Program-made: the position numbers and the translations under genes
In this document: positions 1 through 5,495 of the stretch, in pieces
How positions within the stretch are numbered: position 1 is the first letter of the stretch
Layout: each line of letters opens with the position of its first letter
Notes under the pieces: model-generated
What the model saw: only the letters and a program-made list of their open reading frames with translations
Databases searched by the model: none
Told to the model about the DNA's origin: nothing
Source of the DNA: Oribacterium sp. UBA3737
Lineage (GTDB): Bacteria; Bacillota_A; Clostridia; Lachnospirales; Lachnospiraceae
Reading direction: 5' to 3'
NCBI GenBank assembly: GCA_002371295.1
Contig: DFGZ01000063.1
Location: forward strand, 1 to 7,617
DNA length: 7,617 nucleotides

Positions 1-2
1 AT

Positions 3-77
3 CTTAACATCCACGCTGATGCAGCCCGTATGGAAGAGATTCTTTCAGCTTTGACACCTTACATCATTTCAGAATAA
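3..77 (+). CDS. 3' end of an unidentified upstream gene (partial)
   Basis: The first bases hold the final 24 codons of a + strand gene, which ends in TAA at 75-77 and is cut by the left edge. The visible tail reads LNIHADAARMEEILSALTPY and then IISE, a plausible amphipathic helix at the C-terminus of a soluble protein. Codon choice resembles the thiI gene that follows, and a strong terminator lies 40 bases downstream, as expected for a real gene end. Too little is visible to name a family. The usual thiI partner, cysteine desulfurase, is an unlikely identity because a complete copy lies elsewhere in this window, but it cannot be excluded. Confidence 0.6.
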   Translation, partial: LNIHADAARMEEILSALTPYIISE

Positions 78-78
78 T
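51..78 (+). promoter_or_regulatory. Possible sigma-A promoter for thiI, inside the end of the upstream gene
   Basis: A perfect -35 hexamer TTGACA (51-56) is followed after 16 bases by AATAAT (73-78), a 5/6 match to TATAAT. Transcription would begin near 85 and give a leader of about 95 bases before the thiI ATG. The -35 lies within coding sequence, so it could be chance, since TTGACA here also encodes Leu-Thr. A hairpin terminator lies between this site and thiI. Confidence 0.35.
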
Positions 79-116
79 CCATATCGTAGCATTGTAAGGA
101 TGAATTAACAAGTATC

Positions 117-150
117 AAATGAGTGCGTGATTCTGCGCACTCATTTTTTT
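117..150 (+). terminator. Rho-independent terminator ahead of thiI
   Basis: The arm AAATGAGTGCG (117-127) pairs perfectly with CGCACTCATTT (136-146) around an 8-base loop. A run of seven T at 144-150 follows. It is placed correctly to end the partial upstream gene. It lies only 29 bases before the thiI ATG and downstream of the promoter-like sequence at 51-78, so it could also act as an attenuator for thiI. Confidence 0.88.
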
Positions 151-167
151 CGATGTTCCTCACAAAG

Positions 168-175
168 AAAAGGAG
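168..175 (+). promoter_or_regulatory. Ribosome binding site that fixes the thiI start
   Basis: AAAAGGAG ends 4 bases before the ATG at 180. This favours the ATG over the in-frame GTG at 123, which sits within the terminator stem and has no Shine-Dalgarno sequence. Confidence 0.75.
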
Positions 176-179
176 TTCT

Positions 180-1379
180 ATGCAATACCAAAGCTTTCTT
201 ATCAAGTATGCAGAGATAGGTACAAAGGGGAAAAACCGTTATGTGTTTGAGGATGCCCTTGTCCATGACATTCGCAAAAAGCTCGAGCGCGCCGAGGGCG
301 ACTTCAGAGTATATCGCGAGCGCGGCCGTATCTATGTAACAGTTAAATCAGAGTCCTACGACTATGACGAGACCATCGACGCTCTTCAGCACGTTTTCGG
401 CATAGTTTCCATCTGCCCTATGATCCAGATGGAGTCAACCCACGAATACAGCGAGCTCTCGGCAAAGGTTCTTGAGTATTTCGCAGAGGTTTACGGAGAC
501 CGCAAGCTCACCTTCAAGGTGACTACCAGACGTGCAGACAAAGAGTTCCCTATGCAGTCAAACGAAGTTGATGCAGAGCTCGGTCACGACATCCTTGAAA
601 AGTTCCCTAACACTTCCGTCGATGTACATAAGCCGGAGGTAACCGTTCATGTAGAGATCCGTCAGTTCATTAACATTTACTCCGAGATTCTTCCGGGTGT
701 AGGCGGTATGCCTCTCGGAACAAACGGAAAGGCCATGCTCCTTCTTTCAGGAGGAATCGACAGCCCTGTTGCCGGTTATATGATCGCCCGCCGCGGAGCT
801 ATAATCGAGGCCACATATTTCCATGCACCTCCATATACTTCAGAGCGTGCGAAGCAGAAGGTTGTGGATCTTGCCAATGAAGTAGCTCTCTACTCAGGTG
901 CCATCGCTCTTCACGTTGTAAACTTTACAGATATACAGCTGAAGATTTACGAGAAGTGCCCTCACGAGGAGCTCACCATAATCATGCGTCGTTACATGAT
1001 GCGTATCGCTGAGGCCATTGCCGAAAAGCGCGGATGCATTGCACTTATCACAGGCGAGTCCATCGGTCAGGTAGCAAGCCAGACCATGCAGTCTCTCGTT
1101 TGTACAAACGAAGTATGTAATCTCCCGGTTTACCGTCCTGTCATTGCCTTCGACAAGCAGCAGATCGTCGAGGTTTCACAGAAGATCGGAACCTACGAGA
1201 CTTCCATCGAGCCTTTCGAGGATTGCTGCACTATCTTCGTTGCAAAGCATCCTGTAACAAAGCCTCTTCCTGAGAAAATCAGAAAATCAGAACAGATAGT
1301 TTATGATGAGATGCTTCCTCTGGTTGAAAAAGCCGTTACTGAAGCCGAGCTCATCTGGTGTGACGGAAGAAAGCACTGA
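180..1379 (+). CDS. thiI: tRNA 4-thiouridine synthase / thiamine sulfur-transfer protein ThiI
   Basis: ThiI adenylates uridine 8 of tRNA and replaces its oxygen with sulfur supplied as a persulfide by a cysteine desulfurase. In many bacteria it also supplies sulfur for the thiamine thiazole. The protein is cytoplasmic and has 399 residues from the ATG at 180. The N-terminal ferredoxin-like and THUMP region spans about 1-165. The PP-loop ATP-binding motif LLSGGIDSP is at 188-196, and the nucleotide-binding domain runs to the end. A Cys pair (EDCC, 347-350) and a further cluster CTNEVC (308-313) are candidate sulfur-handling residues. There is no C-terminal rhodanese domain, so this is the short Bacillus-type ThiI rather than the roughly 480-residue E. 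coli type. A reading frame extends back to a GTG at 123, but ribosome binding site placement and family length support 180. Terminators on both sides suggest a single-gene unit. The nifS-type gene at 3030-4187 is the likely sulfur donor. Confidence 0.97.
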   Translation: MQYQSFLIKYAEIGTKGKNRYVFEDALVHDIRKKLERAEGDFRVYRERGRIYVTVKSESYDYDETIDALQHVFGIVSICPMIQMESTHEYSELSAKVLEYFAEVYGDRKLTFKVTTRRADKEFPMQSNEVDAELGHDILEKFPNTSVDVHKPEVTVHVEIRQFINIYSEILPGVGGMPLGTNGKAMLLLSGGIDSPVAGYMIARRGAIIEATYFHAPPYTSERAKQKVVDLANEVALYSGAIALHVVNFTDIQLKIYEKCPHEELTIIMRRYMMRIAEAIAEKRGCIALITGESIGQVASQTMQSLVCTNEVCNLPVYRPVIAFDKQQIVEVSQKIGTYETSIEPFEDCCTIFVAKHPVTKPLPEKIRKSEQIVYDEMLPLVEKAVTEAELIWCDGRKH

Positions 1380-1388
1380 GACATATTG

Positions 1389-1421
1389 ATCGAGCAGGGT
1401 TAAACGCCCTGCTCGATTTTT
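1389..1421 (+). terminator. Rho-independent terminator of thiI
   Basis: The 11-bp perfect stem ATCGAGCAGGG (1389-1399) / CCCTGCTCGAT (1407-1417) has a 7-base loop and runs into T's at 1417-1421. It begins 9 bases after the thiI stop codon. Confidence 0.93.
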
Positions 1422-1470
1422 CGTTTGCTGTCATATGTCTGCTCCTGCAGGATCGGAGGACGCACGGCAG

Positions 1471-1634
1471 CCTAATCGCGGATAAAGAAAATGCAAGGGC
1501 GGGTGCCGGCTCACTCGGTTGAAAGTACATCCCGCTTGCCATGTTCGTACCTGATCGAGGATACAGAAAATGCAAGGGCGGGCGCCGGCTCACTCGGTTG
1601 AAAGTACATCCCGCTTGCCATGTTCGTACCTAAT
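1471..1634 (+). repeat. Two tandem 79-bp repeats in the thiI-prmA gap
   Basis: Copy 1 is 1471-1549 and copy 2 is 1550-1628. The first 6 bases of a third unit (CCTAAT, 1629-1634) follow before the match ends. The copies differ at only a handful of positions: CCTAATCGCGG versus CCTGATCGAGG at the start, GATAAAG versus GATACAG, and one T/C change in the GGGCGGG(T/C)GCCGGC segment. The run from there through GGTTGAAAGTACATCCCGC and GCCATGTTCGTA is identical in both. The units are GC-rich relative to the flanks. Open frames crossing them on both strands are by-products of the repetition and show no gene-like features. The near identity points to recent duplication or ongoing homogenisation. The repeats lie between two convergent genes, a common site for intergenic repeat elements. 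Confidence 0.92.
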
Positions 1635-1779
1635 AGCACTTACGTGCGTCAGGATACGTACATGCCTTCACGGTCTGTTCTTTCAACTCGCAAGCCTTGG
1701 CGTCCATCCCTTGCATTTTCTTTACTTTATCGGCATCATTCCGGTCGAAGGAGTCGGATCTGTAATAGCCCGGAAACAT
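1630..1779 (-). CDS. Possible 49-residue Cys-containing small protein (hypothetical)
   Basis: A minus-strand frame from ATG at 1779 to TAG at 1630 encodes 49 residues. It begins MFPGYYRSDSFDRND, continues as a charged, helix-like stretch around ADKVKKMQGMDAKACELKEQ, and ends ACTYPDARKCY, with three Cys in the last 20 residues. Amino acid composition and codon choice look protein-like, unlike the frames through the tandem repeats. It lies in the same frame as prmA, 55 bases beyond the prmA stop, with one further in-frame TAA (1825-1827) between them. No Shine-Dalgarno sequence precedes the ATG. It could be a real small gene, the tail of a decayed larger gene, or chance. It contains the diverged repeat copy, so the tandem repeats may be derived from this sequence. 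I do not recognise the family. Confidence 0.3.
   Translation of the reverse strand: MFPGYYRSDSFDRNDADKVKKMQGMDAKACELKEQTVKACTYPDARKCY
1650..1733 (-). repeat. Diverged third copy of the 79-bp repeat, inverted
   Basis: Read on the minus strand, this segment aligns end to end with the tandem repeats. It shares GATAAAG, then AAAATGCAAGGG (exact, 12 bases), GTTGAAAG (exact, 8 bases) and CATGT-CGTA-CCTGA, with small gaps between the blocks. It faces copy 2 across a short spacer that itself contains GCAC-TTAC-GTGC (1636-1647). Copy 2, spacer and this copy could therefore fold into one long imperfect hairpin spanning about 1565-1733. The matches are seen directly; the folding is inferred. Confidence 0.7.
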
Positions 1780-1833
1780 CCATTTAAATGCGTTAATCCG
1801 AAGAAGGTATAATCCAGAATCGGGTTATCGTAA

Positions 1834-2898
1834 TCACTTCTTACGGGCTGTCACATTGACCCATTCACCCTGATGATTCACTTCAAGCACTTCCCAGATA
1901 TCCTCATGGGCCTTGAACGCATCCAGCACTTCCTGCTCACGCTCGTTGAGTATACCTGAGGTGATAAAAAGACCATCCTTATGAAGCAAAGGTCCCACCT
2001 CTCCTGTGAGGAGCACGATAACCGGCGCCAGGATATTGGCTACCACTATGTCGTATTTGCCGAGCCCCATGCGGGTCTTCACTTCTTCATCTCCGATAAC
2101 ATTGCCCACAACCATATCGAATCGGTCTTCTGTAAGGTCGTTTGCTTTCAGGTTATCATGTACAGCAGGCACAGCCTCTTCGTCGAGGTCTGTTCCGTAT
2201 ACATGACCGGCTCCCAGCTTTAAAGCCGTAATGCCGAGGATACCGGAGCCTGTTCCTATATCAGCCACCTCCGAGTCCTTCTCCATGTATTTCTGGAGCT
2301 GACGGATACAAAGCTGTGTAGTTTCGTGCATGCCCGTACCGAATGCAGTTCCAGGATCAATCTCAATCAGAAGCTTGTCCTTATGCTCCTCCGGAACCTC
2401 TTCCCAGGTAGGCTTAATGAGAATATCTCCCACTGTAAACGGATGAAAGAAGGTCTTCCAGTTATTTATCCAGTCCTTGTCCTCTGTCTCTGATGTCTCG
2501 ATGCTTCCGGAACCCACGTTGCAGTAGTTTCTCATGTCGGAGATCATCTCCTCAACTTCCTCAAGAAGCTTCTTAAGCTCAGCCGGAGTGTAGACATTGG
2601 AAGTATTCGGCATATAGCTTGCATCCACAGAAGGGTCCTCCATATATTTTTTCGCCTTTTCGATTCTGTCCTGCTTGTCTTCAGGAGATAAAACCTCAAC
2701 GTAAAAGCTTACGTCTGCAAGTCCATCATCAGGTCCCATATCAGGAAGAATGTCTATGAACATGCCCTTTGTGTCTTCCTCGGAAAGAGGAATCTTATCC
2801 TCAATCTGAACTCCGTCAAGACCAAGCTCCGCAAGATTCGCACTAAGAATGTCTTCCGCCTCAGTCGTCGTATGTATAGTAAATTTTCTCCAAACCAT
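1834..2898 (-). CDS. prmA: Ribosomal protein L11 methyltransferase
   Basis: PrmA is a cytoplasmic SAM-dependent enzyme that trimethylates amino groups on ribosomal protein L11. The 354-residue product starts with the typical substrate-recognition domain (MVWRKFTIHTTTEAEDILSA; ELGLDGVQIED at 24-34). The family-specific DPGTAFGTGMHETT is at 181-194, the SAM-binding motif DIGTGSGILG at 213-222, the acidic ribose-binding TDLDEEAV at 236-243, and motif IV NILAP at 288-292. The protein is longer than the roughly 290-320 residues I expect; the extra length appears to lie between the N-terminal domain and the catalytic core, in a charged stretch at about 70-140. The start matches family N-termini, although the nearest Shine-Dalgarno-like sequence (GGAAAGG) is about 13 bases upstream, which is distant. 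The gene follows nifS after 131 bases and is probably in the rsmE-nifS-prmA unit, or has its own promoter. No convincing terminator follows; only a weak hairpin occurs at 1809-1828. Confidence 0.97.
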   Translation of the reverse strand: MVWRKFTIHTTTEAEDILSANLAELGLDGVQIEDKIPLSEEDTKGMFIDILPDMGPDDGLADVSFYVEVLSPEDKQDRIEKAKKYMEDPSVDASYMPNTSNVYTPAELKKLLEEVEEMISDMRNYCNVGSGSIETSETEDKDWINNWKTFFHPFTVGDILIKPTWEEVPEEHKDKLLIEIDPGTAFGTGMHETTQLCIRQLQKYMEKDSEVADIGTGSGILGITALKLGAGHVYGTDLDEEAVPAVHDNLKANDLTEDRFDMVVGNVIGDEEVKTRMGLGKYDIVVANILAPVIVLLTGEVGPLLHKDGLFITSGILNEREQEVLDAFKAHEDIWEVLEVNHQGEWVNVTARKK

Positions 2899-2983
2899 AA
2901 ATAACCAATCGCCTTTCCATATATCTCTTTACAACCGGCTATGCCGATGTAAGTCTCCATCGGATCGCAACGGGATTTTCCGA

Positions 2984-3027
2984 CTTAATCCCTTTAATAT
3001 AGCCGTCATCTTATCCATTTAATATAA
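2984..3027. repeat. Short direct repeat between nifS and prmA
   Basis: CTTAATCCCTTTAATATA (2984-3001) and CTTATCCATTTAATATA (3010-3026) are near-identical, with one indel and one mismatch, and lie about 26 bases apart. They sit just after the nifS stop on the minus strand, in the leader of prmA. On the minus strand each includes TATATTAAA, which could serve as a -10-like element, but no matching -35 is evident. The rest of the 131-base gap has only weak hairpins (2944-2963 and 2972-2992). Confidence 0.45.
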
Positions 3028-3029
3028 CA

Positions 3030-4187
3030 TCAAAATCTGGTAAATCTTCTCAGCACAGGGACCAGCTCATTAAGAGCTTCCATGCAGATATCCACCTCTT
3101 CCTTCTCATTGAACATGCCGAAGGAAAATCTGATGGTGGAATCCAGCAGTTCAGGCCTTACACCTATAGCTTTGAGAGTTCCTGATATTCCGGGATGGTT
3201 TGAGGAGCATGCAGACCCTGAACTTACATAAATGCCCTTCTCCTCAAGAGCATGAAGGAGAACCTCTGCACGTACCTTCTCGAAGGAAACGGACACGATG
3301 TTCGGAGCCGACGCTTCACCTCTCTCAGAATTAACAGTCACTCCCGAAATCTTGGATACTTCATCGATGAAGTAGTTCTTGATATCCATTATCCGTTTGA
3401 TTTTTTCATCATGGTCCTTGTAGGCAAGCTCTGCTGCCAGACCCATGCCTGCGATTCCAGGAACATTGTGGGTTCCGGAACGCATGTCTTCCTGCTGTCC
3501 GCCGCCATAGATCATGGGTCTCAGGCGGATTTTTTCATCCACATAAAGGAAACCGATGCCCTTGGGACCGTGAATCTTGTGACCTGACACTGAAAGCATA
3601 TCTATATTCTGCTTCTTCGGGCGGAGAGTAAGTTTTCCGTAGGACTGGATGGCATCCGTATGGAACCAGGTGTTGGGATTACACTCCTTAACTATCCTTC
3701 CTATCTCCTCCACCGGCTCGATGGCGCCGATCTCGTTATTCACATGCATGATGGAAACAAGGATGGTATCGGGTCTGATGGCTGCCCTCAGGTCATCAAG
3801 GCTGATATGTCCTTTACTGTCCACAGGAAGGTAGGTTATCTCATAGCCAAGCTCCGCCAAAGTGTCCAGCGGTCTGTAGATAGCCGCATGCTCCACCTGG
3901 GAAGAAATAATATGTTTTCCCTGCTTACGCTTTGCCAAAGCCGTTCCGAAGATAACTGTATTGTTGGACTCTGTTCCTCCGGATGTAAATATGATCTCTC
4001 TGGGCTTTACCTTCAGTGTATCAGCCACCTGCTGACGGGCATTACGGAAAATTTTCTCCGCATCAAAGCCTTTTGTGTGTTTGGAAGAGGGATTACCGTA
4101 ATCCTCTTCCATGGTTCTCTTCATAAGCTCTGCAACCTCAGGATATACCCTTGTGGTAGCCGAATTATCAAAATAAATCTCTCTCAT
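3030..4187 (-). CDS. Cysteine desulfurase, NifS/IscS type
   Basis: This PLP-dependent cytoplasmic enzyme removes sulfur from L-cysteine to give alanine and an enzyme persulfide, which feeds tRNA thiolation (ThiI) and possibly Fe-S or thiamine synthesis. From the ATG at 4187 it has 385 residues. YFDNSATTRV is at the N-terminus (5-14), SGGTESNN at 69-76, the cofactor-stacking His in QVEHAA (H100), and HVNNEIGAI at 148-156. The PLP-binding lysine lies in SGHKIHGPKG (K204), GTHNVPGIAG is at 238-247, and the catalytic Cys is in SSGSACSSN (C327). All key residues are present. The frame extends back to an ATG at 4262, but the family start motif and a good Shine-Dalgarno sequence place the start at 4187. 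It lies 133 bases downstream of rsmE. In related clostridia such a gene is often directly followed by thiI; here thiI is convergent and about 1.65 kb away. I cannot choose between nifS and iscS as a symbol from sequence alone. Confidence 0.96.
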   Translation of the reverse strand: MREIYFDNSATTRVYPEVAELMKRTMEEDYGNPSSKHTKGFDAEKIFRNARQQVADTLKVKPREIIFTSGGTESNNTVIFGTALAKRKQGKHIISSQVEHAAIYRPLDTLAELGYEITYLPVDSKGHISLDDLRAAIRPDTILVSIMHVNNEIGAIEPVEEIGRIVKECNPNTWFHTDAIQSYGKLTLRPKKQNIDMLSVSGHKIHGPKGIGFLYVDEKIRLRPMIYGGGQQEDMRSGTHNVPGIAGMGLAAELAYKDHDEKIKRIMDIKNYFIDEVSKISGVTVNSERGEASAPNIVSVSFEKVRAEVLLHALEEKGIYVSSGSACSSNHPGISGTLKAIGVRPELLDSTIRFSFGMFNEKEEVDICMEALNELVPVLRRFTRF

Positions 4188-4191
4188 ATAT

Positions 4192-4199
4192 TCCTTTCC
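4192..4199 (-). promoter_or_regulatory. Ribosome binding site of the cysteine desulfurase
   Basis: On the minus strand GGAAAGGA ends 4 bases before the ATG at 4187. This selects the internal ATG over the in-frame ATG at 4262, which would add a 25-residue tail unlike the family. Confidence 0.75.
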
Positions 4200-4285
4200 G
4201 AAATATGTATATTTCACTGTGAACCCGGTGCTTCTTTGTTTCGTCTTTTCAGGCCATAACATCTACACAGTTATATGAGTCACTA

Positions 4286-4318
4286 TGTAAAATACCGGTC
4301 TTTTCCGGTTCTGTATTT
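4286..4318 (-). terminator. Weak intercistronic hairpin after rsmE
   Basis: ACCGG (4294-4298) pairs with CCGGT (4305-4309), and AAAT/ATTT flanks could extend the stem past a bulge. On the minus strand it follows the rsmE stop within a few bases and leads into TATTTTAC. The stem is short and the T-run is broken, so it is more likely a partial terminator or mRNA-processing hairpin than a full stop. Confidence 0.3.
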
Positions 4319-4320
4319 CC

Positions 4321-5151
4321 CTATTCTTCTGCTGCCTTGGCTTCAAGCATGAGCATAAGTACACTAAGGCTCGTTATGGCAGCTGTTTCCGTCCTGAGTA
4401 TCCTCTTTCCCAAGGTAACAGGCTCTATTCCATGCCGGAGGGCATCTTCGACCTCCTGCTCAGAAAACCCTCCCTCAGGGCCTATGAATACAGCGATTTT
4501 TCCATGCTCCGGCAGCTTCTCCAGCTCTTCCATAGTATGCTTTATGCTTTTTGCATTCTCATAGGGTATAAGCTTAAGATCAAAGTCCTTCACATATTCC
4601 ATTGCATCTTTCCACTTCATAACCGGAAAAACCTCCGGGATGATGGAACGCTTCGACTGCTTCGCCGCAGCCTCTGCTATAGCCTGCCAACGTTCAGTTT
4701 TTTTCTGAGCGCGTTTCTCATCAAGCTTTATGACTGTATTTTTTGAATCAAGAGGCACAACCGCATGCGCGCCAAGTTCCACCGCTTTCTGAACGATCAG
4801 CTCCATCTTATCCTGTTTGGGCAAACCCTGAAACAGATAAATCTCTGCAGGAAGCTCATGGATTTCCTCCACAAAGTTGATGTGAAGTATCACCTCCGGT
4901 TCACCGCTTAAAGCTCCGGCAGCAGCATTAGCCGCTCTTTTCCCATCTTCCAAAGTTTCCTTTATCCACTCTTCATCATGAATCTCCACAACATCGCACT
5001 CGTAATCAGTGCCCTCTCCGTCAGAAATCAGTATCTTTTCTCCTATCCTTACACGAAGAACATTTTTCAGATGATTGTAGTTATCACCTGTCAGACGCAC
5101 GATGCGTTTATCTATATCTATATCCGATCCTTCTACAAAAAAATGATGCAT
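4321..5151 (-). CDS. rsmE: 16S rRNA (uracil-1498-N3)-methyltransferase RsmE
   Basis: RsmE is a SPOUT-class (knotted) SAM-dependent methyltransferase that modifies U1498 of 16S rRNA in the 30S subunit and acts as a dimer in the cytoplasm. The 276-residue product has the N-terminal PUA-like RNA-binding region (MHHFFVEG at 1-8; NHLKNVLRVRIGEKI at 26-40). The catalytic domain follows: LPKQDKMELIVQKAVELG (110-127), RWQAIAEAAAKQSKR (154-168), and the SAM-binding knot motifs IGPEGGFS (223-230) and LGKRILRTETAA (247-258). It is about 25-30 residues longer than typical, mostly from an Ala-rich charged insertion at about 60-85. It is the first gene of the leftward rsmE-nifS-prmA group and has a good promoter upstream. 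Its 5' leader holds a small hairpin CGGGAA-TGCGC-TTCCCG (5192-5208). The Shine-Dalgarno sequence is weak: AGG 5 bases before ATG, or GAGGAAAG further back. Confidence 0.97.
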   Translation of the reverse strand: MHHFFVEGSDIDIDKRIVRLTGDNYNHLKNVLRVRIGEKILISDGEGTDYECDVVEIHDEEWIKETLEDGKRAANAAAGALSGEPEVILHINFVEEIHELPAEIYLFQGLPKQDKMELIVQKAVELGAHAVVPLDSKNTVIKLDEKRAQKKTERWQAIAEAAAKQSKRSIIPEVFPVMKWKDAMEYVKDFDLKLIPYENAKSIKHTMEELEKLPEHGKIAVFIGPEGGFSEQEVEDALRHGIEPVTLGKRILRTETAAITSLSVLMLMLEAKAAEE

Positions 5152-5235
5152 AAAAACCTGCTTTCCTCATGTCTTATAAACTGAAATTCAACGGGAATGC
5201 GCTTCCCGGACGCCTGATGCCCCTATTGCCACGCT

Positions 5236-5263
5236 ATTATAACAAGTAGAAAAAAAAAGTAAA
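5236..5263 (-). promoter_or_regulatory. Promoter of the rsmE-nifS-prmA group
   Basis: On the minus strand a perfect -10 TATAAT (5241-5236) is preceded by TGT, forming an extended -10 (TGnTATAAT). A 16-base spacer rich in T separates it from TTTACT (5263-5258), a 4/6 match to the -35. Initiation would fall near 5229, giving a leader of about 78 bases before the rsmE ATG. Confidence 0.75.
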
Positions 5264-5282
5264 ACGGTAAATTCATAATCAG

Positions 5283-5341
5283 GCAGGCTGACTCCTGCTC
5301 GATTTCATATAGGAACATGACCCACTTCGTGCTTCATGTTC
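5283..5341. other. Two stem-loops of unknown role upstream of rsmE
   Basis: The first is GCAGG (5283-5287) with CCTGC (5294-5298). The second is GAACATGA (5313-5320) with TCATGTTC (5334-5341), an exact 8-bp stem enclosing an inner CAC-TTC-GTG stem. They lie upstream of the rsmE promoter and do not overlap a gene. They could be an RNA structure, a DNA-binding palindrome, or a decayed repeat. Confidence 0.4.
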
Positions 5342-5345
5342 ATAC

Positions 5346-5396
5346 GACCGGTAAATAAATTTGAGTGCGAGCATGCATCCGCATACCGGTCTTTTT
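5346..5396 (+). terminator. Terminator-like hairpin reading on the + strand
   Basis: GACCGGTA (5346-5353) pairs with TACCGGTC (5384-5391), and TTTTT follows at 5392-5396. An inner TGCG/CGCA pair (5366-5369 / 5380-5383) stacks directly on one side, with a 12-base bulge on the other. The T-run is only on the + strand, yet no + strand gene lies upstream. It may end antisense transcription toward the glycosyltransferase gene, or the 3' end of a small RNA. Confidence 0.45.
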
Positions 5397-5402
5397 CTAC
5401 AT

Positions 5403-5445
5403 AAAAGATCCGCGAAATCCCGTTTGGTAATTTCGCGGATCTTTT
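5403..5445 (-). terminator. Strong bidirectional terminator of the glycosyltransferase gene
   Basis: AAAAGATCCGCGAAAT (5403-5418) pairs perfectly over 16 bp with ATTTCGCGGATCTTTT (5430-5445) around an 11-base loop. There are four T's at the end on either strand. On the minus strand it follows the glycosyltransferase stop codon by about 50 bases, separating that gene from the rsmE group. Confidence 0.92.
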
Positions 5446-5495
5446 AAATTCTATAATCATGTCAGAAAATCCCTATCATCAGACTTTCCGGATTT

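Noticed and set aside
85..180. Thiamine (TPP) riboswitch in front of thiI
   Set aside because: I could not find the conserved TPP elements (such as CUGAGA and the paired GAAC region); the leader has only a simple terminator hairpin.
123..182. Upstream GTG start for thiI adding 19 residues
   Set aside because: The GTG lies in the left arm of the terminator stem, has no ribosome binding site, and the added residues do not match ThiI N-termini; ATG 180 has AAAAGGAG.
1351..1593. Minus-strand frame of 80 codons after thiI
   Set aside because: It overlaps the thiI end, its terminator and the tandem repeats; the protein-like length comes from the repeat lacking stops, not from coding signals.
1471..1634. 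CRISPR array
   Set aside because: The two units are adjacent with no unique spacers, are 79 bp long, and there are no cas genes.
1570..1812. Plus-strand frame of 80 codons through the repeats
   Set aside because: It crosses copy 2 and the inverted copy in the antisense direction; it has no ribosome binding site and no recognisable domain.
1809..1828. Terminator for prmA
   Set aside because: The 7-bp stem has a C-A mismatch on the minus strand and is followed by CCTTCTTCGG rather than a T-run.
3660..4259. Plus-strand frame of 199 codons opposite the cysteine desulfurase
   Set aside because: It is antisense to a well-conserved gene with every catalytic motif intact; it has no domain or ribosome binding site.
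4188..4262. ATG at 4262 as start of the cysteine desulfurase
   Set aside because: It adds 25 residues unlike the family, while the ATG at 4187 has GGAAAGGA 4 bases upstream and begins directly before the conserved YFDNSATT.
1408..5305. Shared CCTGCTCGATTT at 1408-1419 and 5294-5305
   Set aside because: The 12-base match does not extend on either side and one copy is part of the thiI terminator arm; it is most likely chance.
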